DNA of 64,000 nucleotides from Climacteris rufus (taxonomy: Eukaryota; Chordata; Aves; Passeriformes; Climacteridae). The translations under genes and the position numbers were made by a program. Each line of letters starts with the position of its first letter. Positions within the stretch are counted from its first letter, which is position 1. The stretch spans positions 266,842 to 330,841 of the forward strand of contig VZRZ01003209.1 in NCBI GenBank assembly GCA_013398175.1, written 5' to 3'. Shown piece by piece: positions 50,812 to 63,617 of the stretch. The notes under the pieces were generated by a model. It did no database searches and was not told the origin of the DNA. It was given only the letters and a program-made list of their open reading frames with translations.

Positions 50812-52392
50812 GAGTTGAGCAGCAGTCATGTGGAGCTGGGTATCATAGTGTATGGGGGAAGGGAGTTGTCCTGACATAGGGAAACCCTAGGGCAGCGCTG
50901 AGACCTGCCAGGAACTGCCAAGATGTGACAGCTCTCTTGCTAGCAGATGATGAAATGTGTGTGGGGCCAGGAGTTATGGTGGCCACCCACCACAGTCACA
51001 AAGGGCAGCCCTGGGGAGCATGAGTGACCAGGATCAGAGTGGACAAACAGGCTGTGGCATGTCAGCCAGGGAGTGGTAAGGCAGTTTGCACAGGAGGACA
51101 TGCAGGGAGGGTGCTGTTTTGAAGGAGAGCAATTCCACTGGCCAAGTGGAGAGACTTGAAAAACCGCCCTAATATCTGTTGGAGATAGAACACAGTGGGG
51201 TTTAAGCAGTCCAAGGGCTTCCTGGAATGCCTTGATGATAGGGAGCTTCTTTCTCCATGTGATAGAGAAGCCAATGAGGAGAGGTGCAATGCTGGATCCT
51301 GGAGGGGTCCAACCTGGAGGTGCTGGTGTGGAATGTGGAGCTTAAGGGCAGACTGGGCTGCAGTGACCATGAAATGGTGGAGGTCAAGATGCTTAAGGCA
51401 GTGAGAAGGACGCACAGCAAACTTGTTACCCTGGACTTTAGAAGAGCAGACTTTGGCCTCTCCAGGAGTCTGCTTGGTAGAGTACCATGGAATAAAGGCC
51501 TGGAGGGAAGAGGAGCCCAAGAAATCTGGTTGATATTCAAGGATCACCTCCACCAAGCTCAGGAGTGATGCATTTGAATAAACAGGAAGACAGACAAAAT
51601 GACCAGGAGGTTTATGGAGGAAAAAAGATCTCCTGGACAAACACAATAAGGAGTCCTGCAGAGGTTGGAAGCAGGGACAAGTACTCTGGGAGGAATATAA
51701 AGAGATTGTCTTAACAGCCAGGGATCAGATTAGGAAAGCTAAAGCCCTGCCAGAATTAAACTTAGCCACATGTGTCAATGGGAAGAAGAAAAGCTCCTAT
51801 GGGTATGTCTGTGATAAGATGAAGACTAGGGAAAATATGGTCCCATTCCATAAGAAACTGCTGGGAGACCTGGTTATCTGGGATATGGAGAAGGCAGAAA
51901 TACTCAACTTTTTTCTCTGTCTTCACTGGCAAGTGCTCCAGCCACAGTGCCTAAGCCACACAGAAGGCAAAGGCAGAGACTGAGAGAATTAAGAACAACC
52001 TGCTGTAGAAGATGAGGTTTGAGGCCATGTAAGAAACAAAACAGCGAACAAATCCGCAGGATGTGATAAGATAAATCTATGGTTCCTGAGGGAACTGGTG
52101 GAGTAAGTGGCTAAGCTGCTGTCCATATTTGAGAAGTCACAGCAGTTTGGAGTTCTGGTAACTCATAGTTACCCCTTCAAACACAGGGTTTACCTCTTCA
52201 GAAATTAGGGTGGTCAGGCACTGGAACAGGTTGCCCAGAGAAGTTGTGGATGCCCCATCCTGGAGGTATTCAAAGCCAGGCTCTATGGTACTTGGAGAAA
52301 CATGGTCTAGTGGAAGGTGTCCCTGGCAAGGGGTTATAACTGGATGATATTTGAGTTCCCTTCCAAATCAAACAATTCTACGCTTCAGTGAT
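50812..52392 (+). mobile_element. CR1 LINE, plus strand, long copy lacking the RT domain
   Basis: From about 51180 the plus strand encodes late endonuclease and linker segments of CR1 ORF2. Frame 51284-51568 contains GCSDHEMVEVKML, LDFRRADFGL and GRGAQEIWLIFKDHL. Further motifs, across frameshifts, follow to about 52120 (ctgagggaactggtggagt, the start of the RT region). Near 52125-52190 the sequence jumps to the ORF2 end and 3' UTR (caggcactggaacaggttgc, ccctggcaaggggttataac), ending at aattctacgcttcagtg. The RT core is missing. 50812-51179 is GC-rich and probably earlier CR1 sequence, but less certain. The minus-strand frame 51062-51646 (194 codons) is an antisense shadow. Confidence 0.82.
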
Positions 52393-55300
52393 TAAAAGGT
52401 CACTAAAACAAGAATCAGGATTTTTAAATAACTGAATTACTATAAATAAAGGGAAACTGACAAGGAATTTGTTTCTGGATGTTGAAGAAAGGCTAGAAAA
52501 CATTCCTTTGCTAGTCATGAAGGCAGAAACAAACCACGTTTGTGCTTCCCCTCCTTGGCTCTCTGTTCATTAAAAATTCTGTTTAACAGGAAAAAAGGAT
52601 TTTTTTTTCTCTCCTGTGGCTTCAAATCACAACAAGCTGTATAGAAGAATTTTCTGGATGATTTTATTTTCTTGATAGCAAAGATTTCCAAACTTCTATT
52701 CATGTTTAATTTGAAGATTTCAGGCAAACAATTCTTCATTGTGCTTCTTCGTTGAAAAGTTACAATATGGAATAAGGTTAAATACAAATGTCTTCTAAAG
52801 TTGATTGCCAGCATCTTTTTAACACTTAGAACTCTGTGAAAAATTCTGCATTCTTTGTTTATTTGGTAGTTCTCAGAAGAGATATAAACTAGCATATGTG
52901 TGAAATGTGGAGCTTGTGTATATCCTGCTACAGTTATGTTACTAATCAAATAGACAATCATGGGAGGGGAAAGGAATATTTTGCAATCACACATAGAAGG
53001 TATGACCAAGAGCTGAGAACAGGATTCAGGTTTTGACTTGCATCTAGTTTTGGAGTGTTCACATTCATTTTATTGTTATAGTGTTAATTATTAAAATAAT
53101 ATATCATTTGATGTTTCATTTGTCAGAGGAGTATAAGCTGGCAGTATTTCATAACAATTTCCTTGCCTTGTCAGCCACCTACAGATATTTAAGAACTTAC
53201 TGACATAGTAAGTATATTAACAGCTTTTTTTTTTAATTAACTTCTAATGGCTTGCCCGTTAGTACATGGAAAGCACAATGACAATTGAGCAGACAGCTAT
53301 CATCCCATGACACCAGAGCTAATCAGTATAAAAGCAGCTGAGAAATATGGATCAGGCACTGTAATAAACTCCATCCTTTAAGTGTACAAATCCCCTGGAA
53401 ACAGCTGGTTGACAAATTTTCATTTCTAATTAAAAGTAAGCATCATGACCCAATCACATACATCTCAACTATTGCCATTTCTTTCTCTAAGAAAATACCT
53501 TTTTTAACATTTTTTTCTGCATGATTCTTCTTGCAGTTATAAAGATCAAAATGTTATTAAAAATACTGTGCACAAATAATCCATTCTATTTTTAGATCTG
53601 CATATACATATTAATAAAAGGTTGGGATTAAGTACTATTGTTCTTGCAGTCATAAACTGGGCAATCCTCTAAGTTTCTAGTCTAATACTAAAATACGATA
53701 AATAACAAACCTTTTAAAATATAATCAAGAGAGTGCTTTTACGAGAAAGTCGTGACTTGTTAATCTTTCAGTCTGCCCTCACCTTCTTATAGCTATTATT
53801 CTATCTGCACAGCTTTTCTTTCTTTAACTGTGATTTTTTGTTCAAGTGAAACTCCTTGATATCTTCTGATTGCTGTGACTTTCAATCATAAACACTTCAG
53901 GGTGGTTGTAGGAGATCTAAATGAGATTTTCATATACTTCCTTCTTGTAGTACAATGATACTGATTTTTAGGAATGGGATAAAGGCTTGTTTTTGAAAGA
54001 AGTCTGTGAATGTTTATTGCTTCTGCTATAAATGACTACTCAAATATATTGTGTGGTACTATGTCCAATAGGGTTTGGGTGCGTCAAAGGTTTACTAGCC
54101 TGTGTATTCACATGGAACCAGAGGTTGGCCCATCAGGCACCTCAATTTCTTTAAATGCTGCTTTGCAGAGCAAATTTTTTACTTTAAGGAGCTGCATAAA
54201 CAAGGCTTGATCTATATGCTGGAGTGCTTCCTAATGTTTATACAGAATTGTGGAGGTTAAACCTAGAGCACCATAACTTTACCCTGAAAATACTCAGGAA
54301 CAGAGACTGCAAATAATTTAAACCCCTAACTTCCACTTAATTTTAGAGTGCCATAATGACTAGAGCTTTATAAAACCACCTACATTTAAAAATGGGTCAT
54401 GGAGGTGGTTGTGGGTTCCTCTAATGTACAGAATTACCTGCTTAGATAAAATTCTGCTTATTGCACAGTTTAATAAAACAATGTCATCTTTCATGAAAGA
54501 TGGAGAGAGAGGAGGGCAAGCCATCGGAATGCTTTCTTCCACTTGAATACAGTTAATGCTGGTGAACAAAGTTAATGAAGATTAATATTCTTAAGCTTGA
54601 AAAATTGATTTGGGTGACAGAGACTGTGGATGTGTTCACTCAGAAAAGCTGAGCAATCTTACTTCAGGAACTTAAAGCAAGATAGCCCTTTCTGAAATGA
54701 ATAGCAATGGAAAGGCCTTCAAAACAGTTTTGTGATTTGGAGAATAAATCTCACACAGGCAGGACACCGGTGTAAAGCTGTGAAAGAGCTTAAATTTTTT
54801 GCACGTTTCAAGTTAAAGCAGACTGTGTGTGTATGCCTTCTTTACAATATATATTACATTCTGATCTCATATTCTGTATGTTGGTCATGTAACTTGAACT
54901 GTGATTGCATTGAAATGTTCCCTCCCCTGAGGAAAACACAGGACCTTCATCTCCTCTGTAGACATTAATCTTTGCTGTGTTATGCATGGCCACACTTTCT
55001 TTAAAGTGCACTCTGTTAGTGTACATATTTCAAAGCACTGCAAGGAATTAATGGTCCTCTTAAGCAAAGCACTTAATTACTATGCTTCATTTTACAGCTG
55101 GAGTAGTCCAAAAGAAAAAATAAGGTCATCTACCTTCTTAAGAGTGCAATAGTTACTTGGTTACTTAGAAATTACTTTAAAATTTTAAAACTTTTTTTCT
55201 GTTTAACATCACTGGAAGATGATTTGACGTATATTCTAAGTCAGCTGAGTATTAAATTATCGTTAAAGCATGACACTTCAGATACCCTTATGACAATTAA

Positions 55301-57133
55301 ATGTCAAGAGAAAGTGAATAATTTTAACTGTTATTCTTTTTACTATCTGTCTAAATATTTACACATCTCATATTAAATGACAATGGTAATACTTAAAAGT
55401 ACACAGGAAGGTTGCTGAGAATAATTCAGCTCCTCTGGGAAAATACTATGGGAACACATATTTGGAAAAATTTAATCACCATGTGAACAAGACTTCATGT
55501 GGAAATGGGTGTGTTTGGGATTTTCTCCATTTGGAAATTTTATTTTGAAAAGCCCAAGTCCTTAAATACTTCATTTTGGACATAAGTTTTCCTCACAATA
55601 TACAATGAAATAGGACAACAATATTTAGAATACAAAATAAAATAGCTTTTATATAAAATATGGACAGGGAAAAAGTATTCACCTAGGCAGTGTACCCTGT
55701 TCTTTCAAGTAGCTGTTTAAAAAAGTAGGAATTTTGCTTTGGTGTTTTAAAAATTGTGGGGTGTTTTTTTTCACACTATTAAATCTAAATATATCCTGAA
55801 TAAATAGCTTGGCCTGCAAGTGCTGAAATGTTTAGATGTGTTCAGGTAACCTGGAAATATTTTAAGAAATATTTGTCTCCAAACATTTGGAAAAACGTGT
55901 GTTTGAAAGTAAACAGCAAACTATATTGCATAACAAACTAATACCTCAAACTGTGCTTGTATACATTACTGTAATATTTTTTCACATGCAAAGATGGAAA
56001 GCTCTTATGAACCTGTTTGCATTGCAGAATACCTAGAATTTTTTTTTTTAAAAAACACTTTGGAACTTGTGAGTAGTGTTTTATAATGATTTGTGTAGAT
56101 AAAATTTATGAAATGTTCCCTAGCAAATATATAATTAGAATGTGGGGATTTTAGTGTTACGGTCTGGTTTTAATTTGTGGGGTTTTTCCCCTCATACTTA
56201 ATTTTCTGGCAAGTAAAAATTGTCTGTTCTTCATAAAATGATTAAAAGGCTAATTTTTTTTTCCTTTTAAGAGGAATGGAGAATGATGGGGCTCTAGAAA
56301 GATTGAAGCCCAAGGATCAGTTTGAGTAGAAACAACCCAGCTTTCACTGTTTTACCCTATTTGGCATCTGAACTAAGAGCGTTGGTTCACAGAAAGCTAA
56401 ATGGCCTGAGCTGACTAATACATTGTTATAAACCTTTGTCTCAGCCTTGTGGAGCTCTGATCATGAAAACACAATCTGTAGTCTGTATCACCATAGTATT
56501 TTCCTTCTCTGAATCCTAGTTTTAGACTTGTTGTCTGAATACCAACCACGAAACAGCAGACCAGTATGGCACTTTGGGACTATTGGTCCCCAGGATCATG
56601 CTCTTTGCAGTACAATTGCCCAAAATCTCTCCGTGATGTTACTAGACACTGTTCTACTGGGAATAACTCAGCACAGCTTTAGCGCTTAAGGATCCTAAGA
56701 CAGTGAAGTATCCTTATGGATGGAGAGACCAGCACAAGTGGTATGAAGTGGGTTTATTCAGTTGTCTGTAATTTTGACTTTTTCTTTGGCAATGGGGAAA
56801 TGATCATTGCTAACTTTTAAATGCCAATAAAACTAGCTTCAGTTCTGGACTGTTGATATGCTGTTCATCAGCCTGCTATTTGTTTTTTGTGTGGTTTTTT
56901 TTTTTAATCCTGATAGAATTGCCTTAGTGTTGTCTCGGAGATCAAACAAAACAGGCATTACTCACACTTCATATTCCAAGGTCTCACATGTGCAATCAAT
57001 TTTTCCTTTCAGTTTATAGAAGCTTTTGGAACAGGGCTCTCTGTGTATTTGCAATGCCATATATGTTTCCTGTTAGGGTGGACTAGGCAGAAACCAAGTC
57101 ATTCAATTATTAAGTCAGTATTATCAAGTCAGT
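52393..57133. other. AT-rich non-coding sequence
   Basis: About 4.7 kb. The longest non-repeat open frame of the window is on the minus strand at 52515-53009 (164 codons). It has no recognisable domain, is Lys/Ile/Phe-rich as AT-rich DNA predicts, and is probably chance. 53220-53440 is a candidate conserved element with TAATTA motifs and a TATAAAAG box. Nothing else recognised. Confidence 0.45.
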
Positions 57134-57348
57134 AGAGAATCACAAATTTGGAGAATCAGGCTGGAAAAGACCTCTGAGACTGTCAAGTCCAACCTGTGAC
57201 CTAATATCACCATATCAACTAGGCTATGTCACTAAGTGCCATGGCCAGCCTTTCCTTAAATACCTGCAGGGATGGTGATTCCACCACCACTGTGGACAGC
57301 CCGTTCCAATGCCTAATCACCCCTTCCATGATGAAGTTCTTCCTAAGG
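57134..57348 (-). mobile_element. CR1 LINE 3' fragment, minus strand
   Basis: Reversed CR1 3' end on the plus strand: agaatcaggctggaaaagac, ctgtcaagtccaacctgtga, cagcctttccttaaatacct and ccaccaccactgtggacagc. About 215 bp, mainly 3' UTR. 5' truncated. The flank just before it carries a short repeat (aagtcagta twice, 57111-57133). Confidence 0.9.
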
Positions 57349-59041
57349 AAAGAGAGATGATCTCTGGAATCAATCTTTTGAAGTATACTCTCAAGTAGAT
57401 GAGCTTTAGTCTTTGGATTGCTTGGTAAATGTGAACATATGTAACATAGGTTTGTTCTTGTGATTTTTACAATAAATAAAATCTCACAATCTTTCTTTTA
57501 ATTAAGAAATTCTGGTCTCCTTCATTATGGTAATTAGTACTCTGACATCAAATTAATTATTGGAACCAATGCTGAGGAAAGTGAAGTGGTCATCAATAGG
57601 AAGTGTTTGATTTACAAACCAGTGTACTGAATAATCTAAGTCTTAAAACACAAAGGAAGATAATTATTAATATATACTCAATTAACTTTGTATTAAAAAA
57701 TATACAGTCATTCAGAGAGCATAAAAGGGACAAAAAACTGTCTTGTTTGGGATGTTGATAACATACTGCTACACTACTTGCATGACCATTGAACAGCTGT
57801 TTCATTTTTCCTTTGTTTGTTTTTCCCCAAGAATAAACTGGAAATTAGGGGTATATTGCATGTATGTTATGTTTTTCATCATTATATGGGGTTATTTTCT
57901 TTCTGTTAGTGGAATCTCTTCCAGTCAAATAAAAAAAAAAATTGAACACCTGGCCAGTGAGCAACTTGGTATACATAGAAAAGGGCTAAAGGTATTTTTT
58001 CAAAAACTCTGTTGGTGTAAGAGCAAATGGGAAGTTTGCTAAAAGTTGCTATTGCTGTTGAAACATGATCATGTAAAAAATGTTATTGCTGTGAAATCTG
58101 CTATATAAATAAACTAACAAGCAATAATTTTCAAGGGTGTTTAATTGTGGGGGTTTTTTTGATAATTTATACTAGTGCATATTTTGCAAATATCTATGGA
58201 GAGATATCATAATAATGGCATTGAAAGATGTAAGATAAGTGTTATCTATATTTTCCTTGTCAGGGAAAATAGAAAAGAATTCTATTATAAAAATTGCAGT
58301 AAACACAAGTTATCCTTTTCTATTTTTAAAGCAAATTAAAGTGTGGTACATTTAAGAAATGTAGTGCCTTCAAAATGTGAAGGAAGCAATCTCATTATCA
58401 TGCTTGTCATGTTATCATTCTTTTTCATGTTTTGGTAAGTACATTACTGAAAATGCTCAATAATAAAATGCAAACAAGATGACTAGTACTGCAAGCTGTT
58501 ATGTTTTGCTCTATTGCTATAGAAAGCTTGTGTCTCACTTTAGTGTGCCTTCGTGGTTGTAAGGTACAAAATGGTTGTTGAAATGGATAGGTACTTGTAT
58601 AAATGGCAATGAAAACCAAATGCCTCTCCTTTACTTGGCTCCGGAACTATCCTGAAAAATTGCTTTAAATATTTGGATGGCTTTGTCAACACTTAATGAA
58701 TTTTGGCCATCATAAATCTCAGATGCCCTTGCTGAGTAAAACCCAAAATTATCACAGTTTCATAGCCTAAGCTGCCCTTGCCATATGGTGAGTGCAAATG
58801 TTTCTAAAGCAGCAAATGTTCTGTCTAGAGTTCCCAGTGATGTTTTGATTGGATTGCTCTATTATCTAAACAAGTCTGCCAAAGGAAGCACCTGCACAAT
58901 GAAAAGTGTGCAGAAGCTTCCAGTCTGTAGCAAGGGAAGGAAAGTGAAGCATGTAGTGACAAGTTGCCTGTCATCAGGAGATATGCTGCTTAGGTTACAA
59001 TAGATACTACAGCACACCTGATCTGACAAAATACACCTTGC

Positions 59042-59062
59042 AAAAAAAAAAAAAAAAAAAAA
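59042..59062. repeat. Poly(A) run, 21 bases
   Basis: Homopolymer seen directly. No AATAAA in the 40 bases before it. Confidence 0.95.
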
Positions 59063-61792
59063 GGTGGGGAGAGCATGTGTGTGAAAGAACTAGTCTACCT
59101 CCAGTAAATTTCTGCCCCTGAAACTGCCAAGTCATAGCTTAATGTGCTGTAACAGCTTACAAAACAATGACCTCTTCACTGGCTTCTTAGCCAGACCTTT
59201 TTAGAGAGGTTATCAAACAATAACTCCAGAGAGGATAGATACATTCCTCTTTCATAGTCAGTTTTGCTTCAGTTTTAAGATGCCAATCCTGTATGCAGAT
59301 TTTTATTCTCTTGGACAAGCTGGCCTGGAGCATATTATTCACTTGTTAGAACTGATAGGTGAATATGCAAATGAATTAAAGAGCTGGCAGAAGTAAAATT
59401 ATTTTTGCTCTTCTGAGGAGGAATACTTAATGAGATCCCTTTGCTATAGTCCACTTTTCTGGACTATGCATGATCTCTGAGTAGATTAAAATTATATTTT
59501 GCACAAAAGAAAAATTTTCACATGAACAACGTGACAGCTGTTATCAGTTATATATGTAAGTTTACAGGTCATTACTATTTTTTTCATTGGAAAGGATATG
59601 CAACTATATTGCACCTGTTGTACTCAAGAAACAATAAAATTTAATCTTGCTAGTAGTCAGAAGTGTGTGAAGTGTTACCGGCACACGTGTGCAAATCCCT
59701 TGACTCATCCTTTGTACTAGAAGTTTTATTGTGTACTTTGTCATGGAACTAAGGGAAGGGAAGTGGTCCAGAGAGGGAATTATAGATCAGCTGAGGGGAA
59801 CAGAAATAGACCTCACCAGAAAAATGAGGGGAAAAAAAAAGGTAACTAGAAGGTGGGGGTTGGGAGATTGCTCTTTCAGTAAGGTAGGTTAGACCTGAGT
59901 TGGGAGTACATTAAAAATCCAGATGGGGTGGAAATGGGGGGAGATAGTACAGTTATTGGTATTAACAGTTTTATAAGAGCTTTTTGGGATAGACTTTTGA
60001 TTTTTATCCCCACTGTAAAAAAAGGGTCAATTTATCTGTTAATGGATTTTAAAATTCTAATTTTGGGTCAATAACATTTAAATTTCCTTCCAAATATACC
60101 TTTGCATGTTTCAGTTCTAAATTTTTCCCACAGTAAAATTTCATCAAAAATAAAAGGGAGAACAGGAGTATAATAAAAGTGAGTTGCTTCATTAAAACAT
60201 TCTCTCAGCATGCATAGTCTCCAGCCTATCTCAGGGATGATGCAGCTGTTCTACAGACACTGTGTCAGATGGCAGTTGTGCACTGTCCAAATGCCAATTG
60301 TGTAGATGTTTTGAAAGACTTATGTTCTAGACCATGCTGTAACAAACCTCATCAAACACTGCATCAGTCTTGGGACCTGCGATGTTCTAGCCCTCAGTAA
60401 AACATTCTGTTAAATAAGCTAATACAAAATTCCTGGGGGATGTTTCTTACTCTTTAAAATTCCAACTCACAATAAAAGTAAATCTGAGGAAAAACTGTGT
60501 TGTCTTTTGAGATCTCTCTGGTGAGGCAAAGTGATCTCTTCTACCAGTATTTCCATAATTCATGGAGTGTTGAAGTGATATTCTCACTTCCCTTGCCCAA
60601 AGTATGCTTTGGGTGTTTAAAGTCCATTTTATCTTTTCTTTATTCTACTCTGTGCATCCTTTCATAATTCACCTGAGCCTGAAACTGACAATTTAAGAGA
60701 AAAAGCATAATGCTGTTTTGCAAAACCTTCTTTTATATTCTCTCACCTTACCATCAATCCACGCTTGCCTCATAGTTTTCTTCTTGTCTCTGTTAGTGTA
60801 CTGCTCTCCAAACCAAATCGCAATCTATTGTGGCACTAAAGTAAGGTTGTTCATTCTCACATGAGTGACGTATCCTGTACATTATAATTATTTTCTATAA
60901 GTGTTTCTGCACCTTTAAAATTGTAATTTGTTCTTTGTGAATGATAAGTATGATTTAGGGTTTTCAGAGTGTTTAAGGCAGTAGAACTGAATATTATATT
61001 TGGGTCTTAACCCTATTTCATATTGGAATTCATAACTTTGTCCTTCCTTTTCATTATTGCCCTATTTAAAGCAAGATGTTTTGTAAAATAGAAGGGCTCA
61101 GAGGTAGGGAATGTCTTGAATTCTGAGGACATACAAGCAGATCTCTAAATACTATCCTGTACACAGAGTGTCTCTGTTATCACTGCATAATTTCACACTA
61201 AGGATATGAATTATATTGGTAGGAATATTTATCCAAAAAAACCCCAACACCAATATTATAATTTTTTTCCAAAAGATCAATTTGAAAAGCAACAAAGTTA
61301 AAGTTTATTGAAGGAAATGTGTTATATTACCTTTCAAAATCTCCTGTCATTTTACTTTCAGGCATTTTCTAGAAGTTATTCTTTAATTACCTAAGTTTGG
61401 GGGCAGCGGGGAGTATATATGCACCATGATCTGGTAGGTAACATATGTACCTGCACGATAAGTAAGAAAATACCCCTGACAGGGTAAATGAATTTGTTTA
61501 TTTGGTGGTCTTGACATTTTCTATGAAGCAACAGAAGTTAGCTACTGGATTAAGAAAACAGATATTATTTTTTATATGTGTGTCCAGAGATGAAAAATAT
61601 CTTGTTTTGTTTATACATGGTTACTAAAGTTCATGACATGGAATTAATACTAAAACCAGTCTAGGTATGGAAGACTGCAGCTCTTATAAGCCACTGCAGC
61701 ATAGGCATTTCTTAATGTATGTTTTGAAGAGAAAAGTGTTTAAAGCAGGTATCTTACAAAGCAAAAGAAACATTTCACTTTAAACTGTTGCT

Positions 61793-61828
61793 GGCATACC
61801 ACTTTTGTGGTCACAAAAGTGGTATGCC
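61793..61828. repeat. Perfect 17-bp inverted repeat with 2-nt spacer
   Basis: The arms ggcataccacttttgtg (61793-61809) and cacaaaagtggtatgcc (61812-61828) are exact reverse complements around GT. Too short for a microRNA precursor. A hairpin-mediated template switch could create it. Confidence 0.9.
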
Positions 61829-63617
61829 TGCATGACAAGCATTGTATCCTTCTGATGCCAAAATAAGGAAGAAATCTAGGCACCTGATGACTGGCTATTT
61901 TGTTGCTAGACTTCGACACATTCATCACCCAGCAGGTTTATATTGGATCCATTAAATAATAAAAAATAAATTTTAGGAATTTTTTTGGTAAAAATCTCAG
62001 GCAACTTGCTATGCTTGTTTTTGTGAGAACAATATGCAGAACATGAAAAAGGTTATTTCATTCTCTGACTCTTTAATTCAATTATATCCTAAAACTCATT
62101 GTGTACTTCAAAAATAAATTAACTTGAGATGTTTTTCTGCTCTCCATCTGCTGCATTCCTTTAAATGTATTACTTCCACTCCTAGATCAGTTTAAGTGAT
62201 TTTTTTTCCTATCAAACCCATAGGCATATTTTCTTTTTTTAATGCCTCTGTTCCAGAAATTGCCTCATAAACCATGTGACTCTCTAGTTTACTCTTTTTT
62301 CCCCTTGCATGAAAAGCAGCCAGTAAAACACAGCTAATGGCTATTTTATATCTGTATTGCTGTAGCCTGTGTTACAACATGCTTCATGTTTTCCATCTGT
62401 GGTCTGCATCTCACCCACAGAAGATGGTGTATGATTGTAGAGCAACTGATCAGAGTACAGTTGTATCATTGCCCCTTCGTACTGAGAGATAGAAAATGGC
62501 AGAAGAGGCTACCTGAAATAACCAGATCTTTGGTCTGAATTCAAGTGGCTTCCTCAGTCGTGGATGTTCCCTTCTAAAGTATTTCTGTTTTAGTTTGATC
62601 AGCTGCTACTGCTATTCAAGATTTTCACACCAATATTAGCTGTGCTAAATAAAAGATGTAAAATGTCTTTATAGGACAGAGTATTTCCTGTCTGCTCTTC
62701 ATGATGTAAGTATGGCTTTAAGAAGAGCAGAAGGGGTAGAATAAAGTTGTGCAGATTTCTTCCAAATATTAAATGAATCCTGAATTAGTGGTGTAGCTAA
62801 ATATTTACAGTAAAATAATAAATCACAATTATACCTAGTTGATAGGAGCGCAAGGAAAACTGTTAAGTTCCACTAGTTACAAAATGGGGAATGGTCAGAA
62901 AAACTGCAGTAGTTTTCATAAAGAATTTAAATACTCTAAGGTATAATAGCACCATCCAGCTTTGAAATCTCTATATACATTTATATTCAAGTTATTGTAC
63001 ATGGAAATCAACCATACTTTCTTTGGATTAAGGGTAGCTTGTCTGAGACTTTGTCTAGGAGGTCAAGAAGTTGGTACAACTTCTTTAAACATATTATTTG
63101 AGACTTGGCAAACCACCTATTCTACTCTGGTTTTCCCTTTGTGAAATACATTTTGTACTGCTATACCTTAAAGACATTTTATTAGGTACAATTTGCATTT
63201 TTAAGTGTTTGGCATCCTTAAATGAAGATTTATTAAGAAATACAGAAATTAACAAATCTTCAAGATAGATATATGTGCAGTTGAACAGATGTCTGTCTTG
63301 ATACCTTTCTGCTGTTTTAATACTGCCTTCATAGAGAAAAAAATTGAACAGCTGTTGAATTTTCAAATGAATATAGTGAAATTGAGCGTTCATGTCATGC
63401 TGATAGCCATCCTAACAACAAAAAGAGGCCACTTTTATGCCACTGTTGTAGTATTTTGCAACATTAGTCTTTAGAAGTCCTATGTAGTTGGTTTGTTTAA
63501 CTGTGTTAGCTGAGGTTTTGAGCTTTGAGTAACTGAATCAAGCGTTACCTCCTTCCCAGAAAAGACCACCACTTTTAGCAATCTGCTTCATGCTTTTTAC
63601 TGCTTGCTATACACGGG

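Larger units (their letters stand above)
57349..63617. other. AT-rich non-coding sequence
   Basis: About 6.3 kb with no recognised genes. It holds a poly(A) run (59042-59062) behind a 72-codon open frame (58785-59003), a perfect 17-bp inverted repeat (61793-61828) and an 8-bp hairpin at 59446-59467. No family or exon identified. Confidence 0.5.

Noticed and set aside
51062..51646. 194-codon minus-strand open frame, the longest in the window
   Set aside because: It is antisense to CR1 ORF2 sequence that is clearly recognisable on the plus strand.
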